From Bacteroidota bacterium (lineage in GTDB: Bacteria; Bacteroidota; Bacteroidia; Chitinophagales; Chitinophagaceae), in the NCBI GenBank assembly GCA_013289015.1, contig JABDAV010000022.1, positions 1 through 37,991 on the forward strand: a stretch of DNA of 37,991 nucleotides, in the 5' to 3' direction. How positions within the stretch are numbered: the first letter of the stretch is position 1; the number at the start of each line of letters is the position of its first letter. The position numbers and the translations under genes were made by a program. The notes under the pieces are model-generated. The model saw only the letters and a program-made list of their open reading frames with translations. It was not told the DNA's origin and searched no databases. Of this stretch, positions 23,276-32,155 are shown in pieces.

Positions 23276-23941
23276 TTACAAAGGATTTACCTGTATGGCA
23301 TTTGCCACCTGTTCACTAATATTTACCGGTTGCCTGTTCCTGCATTTTATTTCGAGTGAATTATCAAAAGCAAGCCGCCGTTTTATCTCCAGCCTTGTAC
23401 CAATAACTATCTTCAGACTACTTAGAAAAGAAAGTAACTCACTGGATTGATCCTGTACGGCAGTTATAATTGCCTGCTTATTTAAAGGCAAGCTTGATAA
23501 AGGCAATTGCTGTTGTATATTTATTTTTCCGTTAGTGTCAGGTATTGGATCTCCATGCGGATCAAACTTCGGATAACCTAAAAAACCATCCAGCTTATCT
23601 ATTAATTTTTTACTGCGCACGTGCTCAAGCTCTTCTGCAACTTCATGCACTTCTTCCCAACTGAACTGCAGTTTGTGAACCAAAAAAGATTCCCATAAGC
23701 GATGGCGGCGTATAATACTGAGTGCAGCTTTAATACCTTCTTTACTTAACCGGAATGTTTTATAAGGATTGTAAAGCAGCAAACCTTTTGCCTGCAGCTT
23801 TTTAAGCATATCTGTTATAGAAGCCGGTTTTGATTTTAAATGTTCGGCCAGTGCAGTTGTACTTACTGCGTCATTCACCTGCTGCAGGTTATATATTGAC
23901 TTGATATAATTTTCTTCGGCAATAGAAAAATTAGGCGACAC
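23276..23941 (-). CDS. mntR: DtxR/MntR family metal-dependent repressor
   Basis: A 221-residue regulator. The winged helix-turn-helix lies at about 5-70 (ALAEHLKSKPASITDMLKKL). The metal-binding and dimerisation domain spans about 70-140 (HRLWESFLVHKLQFSWEEVH, AEELEH, GYPKFDPHGDPIP). A C-terminal SH3-like FeoA part follows. It presumably represses its own operon with mntH when Mn2+ or Fe2+ is ample. The start codon is GTG (23941-23939); the sequence MSPNFSIAEENYIKSIY fits the family start. A DtxR-like palindrome lies 8 bases upstream. Confidence 0.93.
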   Translation of the reverse strand: MSPNFSIAEENYIKSIYNLQQVNDAVSTTALAEHLKSKPASITDMLKKLQAKGLLLYNPYKTFRLSKEGIKAALSIIRRHRLWESFLVHKLQFSWEEVHEVAEELEHVRSKKLIDKLDGFLGYPKFDPHGDPIPDTNGKINIQQQLPLSSLPLNKQAIITAVQDQSSELLSFLSSLKIVIGTRLEIKRRLAFDNSLEIKCRNRQPVNISEQVANAIQVNPL

Positions 23942-23949
23942 GTAAATAA

Positions 23950-23969
23950 TTTTTAGGCAAACCTAAAAA
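23950..23969. promoter_or_regulatory. DtxR/MntR-type operator
   Basis: TTTTTAGG-CAAA-CCTAAAAA is a 20-bp palindrome (8-bp arms). The core TTAGGTTTGCCTAA on the minus strand is close to the classic DtxR box TTAGGTTAGCCTAA. It sits between the mntR start and the divergent lipoprotein gene and could control both. Confidence 0.75.
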
Positions 23970-24021
23970 AAATATTTTAAAGTATTTGTATTTTAAAATT
24001 ATTTTTAGCAAAAGAATCTGC

Positions 24022-24987
24022 ATGAGACATATCTTATCCTGTCTTTTAGCGATATTAATTTTGAATGGTTGCAGGAATGCTGCTCCTGATCTTTCCGGAA
24101 ACGAAAAAGTAAATGCAGATGATTTTCTAAAAGCTTTTAATGCAATACAATTACCTGCATCAATAACAGATACTTCTTTAAAAAATTTTGGAGACACGAT
24201 CAAAATAAGCAAAGCAGTGTTTACACAGTTTATTGCCGATTCTGCATTGGATGTTTTTGCAAATAATACCGGCGCCAGTTTTATTATTTACCCGGCAGGC
24301 ATTATTCATAAAAAAGAAAAAGATTTTTTGATAGCTAAATTCATCTCGGATAAAAAAATACAACTGGGTGTTTTTGTGCTTGATGACAAACATAAGTTCC
24401 TTGTTTCTTTCCCGCTTTTAAGCAATCTCCAAAAAGATGATTATAAACGTAGCCTTACTATTACAGAGGAGCCTACTTTCATTTTGAAAAAGGAAAAATC
24501 AACTAGCAACAATAGTTCTTTATACAGCAGGAATGGATTTGCCTACAACAGTGCACAGAACAATTTTGAACAGGTATTACATGACAGCAATGAAGATACA
24601 TCCCGCAACAACGAGATCATCAATCCTATTGATACACTTCCTTCAACCAATAAATTCAGCGGCGATTATGCTGGCGATAAAAAGAATTTTATTTCTGTTA
24701 GAAATGGTAAGGATTCGCTTACTTATTTATTCTTTGTTCACTTTGAAAAAAACAACGGAGCATGTGTGGGCGAACTTAAAGGTGCGATGACATTGAAAGA
24801 CAATAAGAGTGCTGTGTTTAGTGAAAGCGGTGATCCCTGCGTTATCAATTTTAAATTTGCCGGCAATACAATAAAGATACGGGAAGAAGGGAACTGCGGC
24901 AATCATCGTGGTATAACCTGCCCTTACGATCTGAGCTTTAAAAAGAAAGTTCAACCAAAAAAGAAAGTGAATATAAAATCTACATAA
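24022..24987 (+). CDS. Lipoprotein of unknown function
   Basis: Starting at the ATG at 24022, the protein is 321 residues: MRHILSCLLAILILNGCRNA, a signal peptide with lipobox LNGC. An upstream ATG at 23986 would add 12 residues and spoil the n-region. No family is recognised. The C-terminal third has strand-rich sequence (FSGDYAGDKKNFISVRNGKD) with four cysteines (GACVGEL, GDPCVINF, GNCGNH, ITCPYD) that could form disulfides outside the cytoplasm. It diverges from mntR across the metal-regulator operator, so metal control is possible. Confidence 0.8.
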   Translation: MRHILSCLLAILILNGCRNAAPDLSGNEKVNADDFLKAFNAIQLPASITDTSLKNFGDTIKISKAVFTQFIADSALDVFANNTGASFIIYPAGIIHKKEKDFLIAKFISDKKIQLGVFVLDDKHKFLVSFPLLSNLQKDDYKRSLTITEEPTFILKKEKSTSNNSSLYSRNGFAYNSAQNNFEQVLHDSNEDTSRNNEIINPIDTLPSTNKFSGDYAGDKKNFISVRNGKDSLTYLFFVHFEKNNGACVGELKGAMTLKDNKSAVFSESGDPCVINFKFAGNTIKIREEGNCGNHRGITCPYDLSFKKKVQPKKKVNIKST

Positions 24988-25089
24988 GCATATTTCCTGT
25001 TGTTATACCAACAATAATTTTCTTTATCGTGTAAAAAATACGTTTAATCAATTTAGCACTATATTGCGACGCTTTTCAAAACGAATGCT

Positions 25090-26742
25090 ATGGATTTTAA
25101 AAATTTCAAAGTTCCTTATACACCAGACGAACGCTACGCCAAAAAGATTGCATATTTCTCAATGGAGTTTGCCATACATCAACCGCTTAAAATTTACAGC
25201 GGCGGACTTGGTTTTCTTTCAGGATCACATTTACGCAGCGCTTATGAATTGAAACAAAATCTTATAGGCGTTGGTATTTTATGGAAATATGGTTATTACG
25301 ACCAGGCACGCAACCAGGACCAAACATTACAGGTAACCTGGATGGAAAAAATATACAGCTTCCTGGAAGATACCGGTATCAAATACCAGATCACTGTGCA
25401 TGATGTGCCTGTATGGGTTAAAGCTTATTATCTCAGGCCGGAGATCTTCAATACGGCTCCTTTGTTTTTATTGAGCACTGACCTTCCCGAAAATGATTAC
25501 GTGTCTCAAACCATTTGTCATCGTTTGTACGATGCAAATGTTTCAACAAAGGTTGCGCAATTTATGTTGCTTGGGATAGGTGGTGCAAAACTGATAGATG
25601 AATTGAATTTTAATCCTGACCTGTATCACTTGAATGAGGCGCATGGCATTTCTGCAGCATTTTATCTGTTGCATAAATACAAAAGTGCAGAAGAGTTAAA
25701 AAATCATCTTGTATTTACAACGCATACACCTGAAGAAGCGGGTAATGAAAAGCATGATATTTACCTCTGCCAGAAAATGAGTTACTTCTGCGGATTTAGT
25801 GTTGATGAGGTAAGAAAATTAACCGGCATTGAAGATAACCAATTCAATCATTCGCTGGTGGCTTTACGTTTCGCAAAACTTGCGAATGCTGTTTCGCAGC
25901 TTCACGGGAAAGTGGCGGTTGAAATGTGGAGCAAATACAGCGGCGTTTGTCCTATCATTTCCATTACCAATGCGCAAAACTGGAAATACTGGGCAGATAA
26001 ACAATTGTATGCATCAATGGATGAAAATAACGACTGGCGTTTTGATGATCGTAAATGGTATTTAAAGAAACGCGCATTTGAAATTGTTGCAGATCAAACA
26101 GGAAAAATATTTAACCCAAGCATATTAACTATTGTATGGGCAAGGCGTTTTGCAGGTTATAAAAGAGCAGATATGTTAACCTGGGACCTGGAACGATTTA
26201 ATGCATTGATATCAAATAAAAAATATCCGATACAGATAATCTGGGCAGGTAAACCTTACCCGGTAGATTATCCTGCTATTACCCAGTTCAATAATCTTGT
26301 TCAGTTAAGTAAGAACTATAAAAATGTTGCGGTATTGATAGGTTATGAACTCGGGCTGAGCAAAAGATTAAAACAAGCCTCAGACATCTGGCTTAATAAT
26401 CCGCGTGTTCCAAGAGAAGCTTCCGGCACCAGCGGGATGACTGCGGCTATGAATGGAGCTGTAAATTTCTCAACAGATGACGGATGGATACCGGAATTCA
26501 TCAATAACGGTAACAATGGTTTTGTTGTGCCAATAGTTGATTATAAAAATATGAGTGTAAGTGAACAGGACAAGTATGATCTTGAAAAGATGTATGAAAT
26601 GTTAGAACAGCAAATTCTTCCTTTATATTATGAAAGCCCTGACACCTGGAGGCAAATAAGAAAGAATGGTATGCGTGATGTTCGTGTGCAGTTCGATAGC
26701 AACAGGATGGCGCATGAATATTATGAGAAACTTTACAAGTAG
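25090..26742 (+). CDS. Alpha-glucan phosphorylase-like protein (GT35), altered PLP lysine
   Basis: A 550-residue short member of the glycogen/alpha-glucan phosphorylase group. Blocks seen are AYFSMEFAIHQPLKIYSGGL at the N-terminus, YHLNEAHGISAAF, WARRFAGYKRADM, IIWAGKPYPVDYP and EASGTSGMTAAMNGAVNFST. In classical phosphorylases the last block has a lysine (GMK or NMK) that carries pyridoxal phosphate; here it is threonine, T451 (ACT at 26440). The enzyme may therefore work without the usual Schiff base, or do a different glucan transfer. It is cytoplasmic, with no signal peptide. The nearest ATG (25090) fits the family start. It is followed 87 bp later by the phosphatase gene. Confidence 0.88.
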   Translation: MDFKNFKVPYTPDERYAKKIAYFSMEFAIHQPLKIYSGGLGFLSGSHLRSAYELKQNLIGVGILWKYGYYDQARNQDQTLQVTWMEKIYSFLEDTGIKYQITVHDVPVWVKAYYLRPEIFNTAPLFLLSTDLPENDYVSQTICHRLYDANVSTKVAQFMLLGIGGAKLIDELNFNPDLYHLNEAHGISAAFYLLHKYKSAEELKNHLVFTTHTPEEAGNEKHDIYLCQKMSYFCGFSVDEVRKLTGIEDNQFNHSLVALRFAKLANAVSQLHGKVAVEMWSKYSGVCPIISITNAQNWKYWADKQLYASMDENNDWRFDDRKWYLKKRAFEIVADQTGKIFNPSILTIVWARRFAGYKRADMLTWDLERFNALISNKKYPIQIIWAGKPYPVDYPAITQFNNLVQLSKNYKNVAVLIGYELGLSKRLKQASDIWLNNPRVPREASGTSGMTAAMNGAVNFSTDDGWIPEFINNGNNGFVVPIVDYKNMSVSEQDKYDLEKMYEMLEQQILPLYYESPDTWRQIRKNGMRDVRVQFDSNRMAHEYYEKLYK

Positions 26743-26803
26743 GCTTTTCCTGTTATTCAATTATTAATTGACCATGCAGAAAAATCATTGCAAGCTTTAC
26801 ACT

Positions 26804-26811
26804 TACATTTG
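26804..26811 (+). promoter_or_regulatory. -7 box upstream of the PafA gene
   Basis: TACATTTG matches TAnnTTTG perfectly and ends 18 bases before the chosen ATG at 26830. No well-spaced -33 TTG is seen. It argues against the earlier in-frame ATG at 26788. Confidence 0.4.
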
Positions 26812-26829
26812 TACATAATCAGTTGTAAA

Positions 26830-28470
26830 ATGAAACGTGCATTTTTAACGCTACCTGCTTTAACTTTCTGTTTATTAACCTTTGCACAATCCACAGCTAA
26901 TAATGTAAATCGCCCCAGGCTTGTTGTAGGTATTGTGATCGATCAGATGCGATGGGATTATTTATATAAATACTATCCTTTCTTTGATAAAAGCGGCGGA
27001 TTTTTAAGATTACTCAACGACGGCTTCAGTTGTGAAAATACATTGATACCTTACTCGCCCACTGTAACAGCGGCAGGCCACACTTCTATCTATACAGGTT
27101 CTGTACCGGCAGTTGACGGAGTTGTTGGTAATACGTGGTTTGACAAGGTGCAAAACAAACTCGTGTATTGTGCAGATGATGATACCGCAAAAACAATCGG
27201 CGCTTCAGATGACGGCGGCAAAATGAGCCCAAAAAATCTTGTTGTTTCAACAGTAACAGATGAACTCAGGCTTGCCACAAATTTCTCATCAAAAATAATC
27301 GGCATATCTATAAAAGACAGGGCTGCCATTTTTCCTGCGGGTCATTTGGCAAATGCTGCTTATTGGTTTGATCCCCAAGCAGGAAACTTCATCAGCAGTT
27401 CTTATTACATGAATGACCTTCCCGGCTGGATGAAAGATTTCAATAAGCGTAAGCTTACTGATTCGCTTTATAATCTCAACTGGACCTTAAGCCTTCCTGA
27501 AAATGTTTACCGGCAATATTGCGGAGCTGATGATGAACCATATGAAAGAAAACCTTTTGGAGATAATCAAACTCACTTCCCGTATATACTCACTTCATTC
27601 GTAAAAAAAGATTATACAAAAATTTCTGTTACTCCTCATGGAAATACTTTACTGGAAGCGCTTGCAGAAAGTACTGTTACCGGTGAAAACTTAGGTAATA
27701 GTACAGCTACAGATTTTTTAACGGTGAGTTTCTCCGCACCTGATTATATCGGTCACAGCTTTGGACCGGAATCATGGGAGCAGATGGATGACTACATAAA
27801 GCTGGATAAAACACTCGGGAAATTTTTTAGTTTTTTAGATGCGCAGGTAGGTGCGGGAAATTACCTCGTTTTTCTAACTGCTGATCATGGTGTAGTAAAC
27901 AGCCCGGGATTTGCACAACAACATAAATTACCCGGAGGTGCTTTTAATGAAACTATGTTTGTGAATAGTGTTAAGCAATTAATGTTGGTAAAATATGCAT
28001 CGGCAAATATTGTCAAAGGCCTGGTAGAAGATCAGATCCTGCTCAATAATGATGTAATAGATTCACTGCATTTGAATAAGGACGAAGTAATAAACACCAT
28101 AACTGCCTTTGCAGAACAAAGGCCTGGTATAGCAAGAGCGTTTGCGCTAAACAATATAAGCAATACAACCTTGACCTTAGTTCAAAAACAGATGTACAGC
28201 AATAGTTATTTTCCTGAACGCAGCGGCGATATACAATTGATATTGGCGCCGGGTTATGTTGCCGGTGATGGACTGGGTACATCGCATGGATTATGGAATC
28301 CTTACGATGCACATATTCCTTTGCTTTGGTATGGATGGAATATTAAAGCAGGTAAAACCAACAGAGAAACCTATATGACAGACATTGCTGCTACAGTAGC
28401 TGCGCTGCTTCATATTCAAATGCCAAGCGGTTGTATAGGAAAAGTTATACCCGAAGTATTTAAGCAATAA
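26830..28470 (+). CDS. PafA-type alkaline phosphatase, exported
   Basis: A 546-residue phosphomonoesterase of the alkaline phosphatase superfamily, PafA branch, common in Bacteroidota. The signal peptide is MKRAFLTLPALTFCLLTFAQ. The nucleophilic threonine lies in YSPTVTAAGHTSIYTGS (about residue 78-80). The phosphate-contacting K and R are in SIKDRAAIFPAGH, and the asparagine in VGNTWF. Zinc ligands are in GIVIDQMRWDYL, DYIGHSFGP, TADHGV and the C-terminal GLGTSHGLWNPYDAH. It releases phosphate from phosphoesters in the periplasm. The start was moved from 26788 because that would precede the -7 box. It lies downstream of the phosphorylase-like gene; a minus-strand terminator follows. Confidence 0.93.
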   Translation: MKRAFLTLPALTFCLLTFAQSTANNVNRPRLVVGIVIDQMRWDYLYKYYPFFDKSGGFLRLLNDGFSCENTLIPYSPTVTAAGHTSIYTGSVPAVDGVVGNTWFDKVQNKLVYCADDDTAKTIGASDDGGKMSPKNLVVSTVTDELRLATNFSSKIIGISIKDRAAIFPAGHLANAAYWFDPQAGNFISSSYYMNDLPGWMKDFNKRKLTDSLYNLNWTLSLPENVYRQYCGADDEPYERKPFGDNQTHFPYILTSFVKKDYTKISVTPHGNTLLEALAESTVTGENLGNSTATDFLTVSFSAPDYIGHSFGPESWEQMDDYIKLDKTLGKFFSFLDAQVGAGNYLVFLTADHGVVNSPGFAQQHKLPGGAFNETMFVNSVKQLMLVKYASANIVKGLVEDQILLNNDVIDSLHLNKDEVINTITAFAEQRPGIARAFALNNISNTTLTLVQKQMYSNSYFPERSGDIQLILAPGYVAGDGLGTSHGLWNPYDAHIPLLWYGWNIKAGKTNRETYMTDIAATVAALLHIQMPSGCIGKVIPEVFKQ

Positions 28471-28497
28471 AAAAGCTTCTGAAAATTTCAGAAGCTC
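28470..28497 (-). terminator. Terminator of the response regulator gene
   Basis: AGCTTCTGAAA and TTTCAGAAGCT arms (28474-28496) form a stem of about 10 bp. On the minus strand six T follow, so it ends the response regulator transcript from 28547. Confidence 0.7.
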
Positions 28498-28546
28498 TGT
28501 ATAAATTGATTGAACTCTCAATAATTAAAATCAGTATTCAATTTTA

Positions 28547-29242
28547 TTAAGGTGAAACAAGCCTGAAGCCATTACCATGAATGTTTACTATTTCGATATT
28601 CTCATCATCTTTTAAATACTTGCGAAGCTTGGCAATGTATACATCCATACTGCGCCCGTTAAAATAAGTATCGCTGCCCCAGATTTTCTTTAGCGCTCTT
28701 TCTCTTGGCAGAAGATCGTTCTTATGTTCAGCAAGCATTTTTAAAAGCTCATTTTCTTTTGGAGAAAGCGTTTGTGTTTTTCCATCATGCGCCAACTCAC
28801 GCAGCTTAGGATTAAAGTGAAAACGTCCAAGATCAAACTCAATGTTTTCGCTTTCTCTATTTAGCTCTTCATTACGTTTAAGTATGGCTTTTATTTTTAG
28901 AAGCAACACTTCACTGTCAAAGGGTTTAGTTATATAATCATCAGCACCTAATTTATATCCTTGTATAATATCTTCCTTCATTGTTTTGGCGCTTAAAAAG
29001 AAAAGCGGGATATCAGGATCAATATCACGGATCTCTTCACCAAGCGTAAAACCATCCATATTCGGCATCATAACATCAAGCAGGCAGATATCAAATTTTT
29101 CGCGTTGAAATGCAGCAAGGCCAAGCCTTCCGTCTCTTTCCAATATAACATCATAATCATTTAATTCAAGGTAATTTTTAAGTACCATACCCAGATTTGT
29201 ATCATCTTCACACAACAAAATTTTATACTTTTTTCCTTCCAT
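28547..29242 (-). CDS. OmpR/PhoB-type response regulator
   Basis: A 231-residue two-component regulator. The receiver domain spans 6-120, with the phosphorylated aspartate D56 in CLLDVMMPNMDGF, the acidic pair CEDD at 11-14, and the lysine in DDYITKPFDSE. The winged-helix DNA-binding domain spans about 135-228, with LSPKENELLKMLAEHKNDLL, WGSDTYFNGRSMDVYIAKLR and IHGNGFRL. The start at 29242 (MEGKKYKILL) fits the family; an upstream ATG at 29275 would add 11 residues. No histidine kinase is adjacent, so its partner is elsewhere. Confidence 0.93.
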   Translation of the reverse strand: MEGKKYKILLCEDDTNLGMVLKNYLELNDYDVILERDGRLGLAAFQREKFDICLLDVMMPNMDGFTLGEEIRDIDPDIPLFFLSAKTMKEDIIQGYKLGADDYITKPFDSEVLLLKIKAILKRNEELNRESENIEFDLGRFHFNPKLRELAHDGKTQTLSPKENELLKMLAEHKNDLLPRERALKKIWGSDTYFNGRSMDVYIAKLRKYLKDDENIEIVNIHGNGFRLVSP

Positions 29243-29387
29243 AGAATGTATTTTAATATATAAAGTTAATAACAATTAAATGCATTGAATGCATTAATTA
29301 TTTGATTAAAGATAAGAATGATTAAAAGAAATTTAATATGCAAGGTCAGTTTAACGGATGTTTATACTTTTACTTTCTGAATAATTA

Positions 29388-29768
29388 TTGATTATGATGT
29401 TAGTGCAGGATAATAAGTTGAAAAAATTGATCATCATTGGTGACAGAGTGCTTATCCGTATTTCAAAACCCAATGAACGCACATCAAGCGGTTTATACCT
29501 TCCGCCGGGCGTTCAGGAAAAAGAAAAAGTTCAGCAAGGTTATATAATAAAAACAGGACCGGGATATGCTATTCCTTTACCTGTGGAAAATGAACCCTGG
29601 CAATCTGAAGAAGAACAGGTAAAATATATTCCGTTACAAGCGCGCGAAGGCGATCTTGCCATATTCTTATTAAGCGGCGCAACAGAAGTAATGTATGAAG
29701 GCGAAAAATATTTTATTGTTCCGCAAAGCGCCATCCTGATGTTGGAACGCGATGAAGAATTTAATTAA
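29388..29768 (+). CDS. GroES-like co-chaperonin
   Basis: A 126-residue protein with the Cpn10 fold features: GDRVLIRISKPNERTSSGLY near residue 18, a mobile-loop region (LPPGVQEKEKVQQG), then EGDLAIFLLSGATEVMYEGE and YFIVPQSAILML. It is longer than classical GroES (about 95) because of an insert with the segment EPWQSEEEQVKY. No groEL lies beside it, so it is a paralogue of the main groES, not the chaperonin operon copy. The start may be the ATG at 29397. It overlaps the convergent metallopeptidase gene by 4 bases. Confidence 0.82.
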   Translation: MIMMLVQDNKLKKLIIIGDRVLIRISKPNERTSSGLYLPPGVQEKEKVQQGYIIKTGPGYAIPLPVENEPWQSEEEQVKYIPLQAREGDLAIFLLSGATEVMYEGEKYFIVPQSAILMLERDEEFN

Positions 29769-30451
29769 CGCCTGTTCCTGTTTCCTGAATATATCATAAT
29801 ATACTGAAGTAATGTTGCAACAGAAGCTAAGGCTGCAACAACGTAAGTAAGAGCCGCCCAGTACAAAGCATCTTTTGCTTTATCATGTTCCTGTGGTAAG
29901 GTTACATTACTTCTTTCAAGCCATAAAAGTGCACGGTTGCTTGCATCAAATTCTACAGGCAGGGTGATCAAAGAAAAAATTGTGGTTAGAGCAAACAACA
30001 CAATACCGGTAAGAAGAAGGGCAGGAAAAGCATTGATCATTATAATACCGGCAAGCAAAATCCATTGCAGAATATTACTGCTGAACTGAACAAAAGGCAC
30101 TAACCTGCTTCTGAGCATAAGCCATGTATAAGCCGTTGCATGTTGTACTGCATGCCCACACTCATGTGCCGCAACGGCTGCTGACGCAATGCTTCGGCCC
30201 TCATATACACCAGGACTTAGGTTAACGGTTTTATTAAAAGGATTGTAATGATCTGATAAATAGCCGTTTACTGATATAACCTGCACGTCGTAGATACCAT
30301 TGTCACGCAGCATTTTTTCTGCAACCTCCTTACCGCTTAAGCCTTTTGCAAGAGGAATTTGTGCGTATTTTGAAAATTTACTTTTTAACGTAGATGAAAC
30401 AAGGAAACTGATTCCTAAAAAAATTATTGAAACAAGAAATATGGAACTCAT
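29765..30451 (-). CDS. YugP-type membrane zinc metallopeptidase
   Basis: A 228-residue inner-membrane protein with hydrophobic segments at the N-terminus (about 2-18), at about 127-150 and 155-172, and near the C-terminus. The HExxH zinc motif is present as AAHECGHAVQHA near residue 97. EFDASNRALLWLE holds a likely third ligand. The family is broadly conserved; substrates are not established to my knowledge. The length is typical. It diverges from radA across a 320-bp gap. Confidence 0.9.
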   Translation of the reverse strand: MSSIFLVSIIFLGISFLVSSTLKSKFSKYAQIPLAKGLSGKEVAEKMLRDNGIYDVQVISVNGYLSDHYNPFNKTVNLSPGVYEGRSIASAAVAAHECGHAVQHATAYTWLMLRSRLVPFVQFSSNILQWILLAGIIMINAFPALLLTGIVLFALTTIFSLITLPVEFDASNRALLWLERSNVTLPQEHDKAKDALYWAALTYVVAALASVATLLQYIMIYSGNRNRR

Positions 30452-30776
30452 TTAAATTTTTTTATCCGGCGATCAAATTTATAACCAATTAAAAATCAGT
30501 AAAAAAATAAAGTCCACACCCTAATTTAAAAGACAATTTGACTTAAATTTTGAAAACGCAAGCTAAGTTCTGCCAAAATGCCCTTTAAAAATTGCATAAC
30601 AGCAGCTAAAAGTTTTCAACAACCCGAAAAATTTATTTTGTTATGTAGCCCATTATTGTAATTTAGTGGCTGAATTTAATGGGTTAGTAAGTAAAAAAGG
30701 GTCGGTAATTAACCGGCCTTTTTTATTTGATCTACTTCAACAAACTTTTATTGTACATGAGATTATCTTTATCTTA
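30452..30776 (+). other. Long leader region of radA with a possible structured RNA
   Basis: No gene is seen here. On the plus strand a 10-bp stem TAGCCCATTA (30646-30655) with TAATGGGTTA (30677-30686) is followed by an intrinsic terminator (30693-30724), then radA 52 bases later. This may be a small RNA or an attenuated radA leader. No family is recognised and no promoter was found with confidence. Confidence 0.35.
30693..30724 (+). terminator. Terminator or attenuator before radA
   Basis: GGGTCGGT and AACCGGCC-side arms pair with two G-T wobbles, flanked by six A and six T. It excludes the early in-frame ATG at 30666 as the likely radA start. Confidence 0.65.
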
Positions 30777-32147
30777 ATGAGTAAAGTTAAAACAGCATTC
30801 TTTTGTTCTAACTGCGGATATGAAAGCGCGAAATGGTTGGGTAAATGTCCTTCATGCAATCAATGGAATACATTTATTGAAGAAGTAGTTGAAAGAAATT
30901 CAAAAGAAAAAAATTTCTGGAAAGATATTGCGGGCGAACGGCAAACATCAAAAGCAAAATTGCTTGATGCTGTTGAAAACATAAAAGAACAAAGAATAAT
31001 AACGCATGATACAGAACTGAATCGTGCATTAGGCGGTGGCATTGTTGCGGGAAGCTTTGTATTGCTGGCAGGTGAACCGGGTATTGGTAAAAGTACTTTG
31101 CTGCTACAGGATGCTTTGCAATTAAACCATGCTCTTATACTGTATGTTAGCGGCGAAGAAAGTGAACAGCAAATTAAAATGCGCGCTAACAGGTTAAACA
31201 TTCAAAGCGAAAATTTTTATATATTAACCGAAACATCTTTGTCTGTAATTTTTAGCGAGATAAAAAAACTGCAACCATCATTGGTTATTGTTGATTCAAT
31301 TCAAACATTGCAATCAGATAATATTGATGCAACACCAGGAAGTGTTGCACAGGTGAGAGAATGCGCAGCTTCCTTACAACGCTTTGCTAAAGAAACTGAC
31401 ACTCCTGTTTTTATAATTGGTCATATAACAAAAGACGGAAGCATAGCCGGCCCGAAGATCCTGGAACATATGGTTGATACTGTTTTACAATTTGAAGGCG
31501 ATCAGCATTATGCTTACCGTATTCTGCGTACATTAAAAAATCGTTTTGGCAGTACATCAGAATTAGGTATTTATGAGATGACAGGTTCAGGCATGCGTGC
31601 TGTAACCAATCCATCTGAATTATTGATAAATCAAAAAGAAGAAATATTAAGCGGAAGCGCAATTGCCGCAGGCATGGAAGGATTAAGGCCTTTGTTAATT
31701 GAAACGCAGGCATTGGTTACGCCCAGCGTTTATGGAACACCACAGCGCACTTCAAGTGGATTGGATGCAAGAAGATTGCAATTATTGTTGGCAGTGTTGG
31801 AGAAACGGGGCGGATTTCATTTTGGTGTTAAAGATGTTTTCATAAATATTGCAGGCGGTTTAAGAATTGAAGATCCTTCAACAGATCTTGCTATTATTTG
31901 CGCATTGCTTTCATCGTACGATGATACATCGCTTTCTCCAAACATTTGTTTTGCGGGAGAGGTTGGATTGAACGGCGAAATAAGAGCCGTTAACCGTGCC
32001 GAGCAACGCATAGCTGAAGCAGAAAAATTAGGCTTTGAAAAAATTATCATTTCGCCTTTCAATAAAAAAGCCTTGAACAAATCTCAATATCACATAGATG
32101 TTGTTGCTGTAGGCAAAGTGGATGAATTGTATCGGTTGCTTTTTTAA
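30777..32147 (+). CDS. radA: DNA repair protein RadA (Sms)
   Basis: A 456-residue RecA-like ATPase/helicase that helps branch migration and processing of recombination intermediates. The N-terminal zinc finger is CSNCGYESAKWLGKCPSC. Walker A is GEPGIGKST, and the RadA-specific KNRFGS follows. The C-terminal Lon-like domain includes GGFHFGVKDVFINIAGGLRI and EVGLNGEIRAVNRAEQRIAE. The start at 30777 (MSKVKTAFFCSNCG) places the finger normally; the in-frame ATG at 30666 lies upstream of a terminator. It is followed 8 bases later by the comF gene. Confidence 0.97.
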   Translation: MSKVKTAFFCSNCGYESAKWLGKCPSCNQWNTFIEEVVERNSKEKNFWKDIAGERQTSKAKLLDAVENIKEQRIITHDTELNRALGGGIVAGSFVLLAGEPGIGKSTLLLQDALQLNHALILYVSGEESEQQIKMRANRLNIQSENFYILTETSLSVIFSEIKKLQPSLVIVDSIQTLQSDNIDATPGSVAQVRECAASLQRFAKETDTPVFIIGHITKDGSIAGPKILEHMVDTVLQFEGDQHYAYRILRTLKNRFGSTSELGIYEMTGSGMRAVTNPSELLINQKEEILSGSAIAAGMEGLRPLLIETQALVTPSVYGTPQRTSSGLDARRLQLLLAVLEKRGGFHFGVKDVFINIAGGLRIEDPSTDLAIICALLSSYDDTSLSPNICFAGEVGLNGEIRAVNRAEQRIAEAEKLGFEKIIISPFNKKALNKSQYHIDVVAVGKVDELYRLLF

Positions 32148-32155
32148 ATCTTGTT

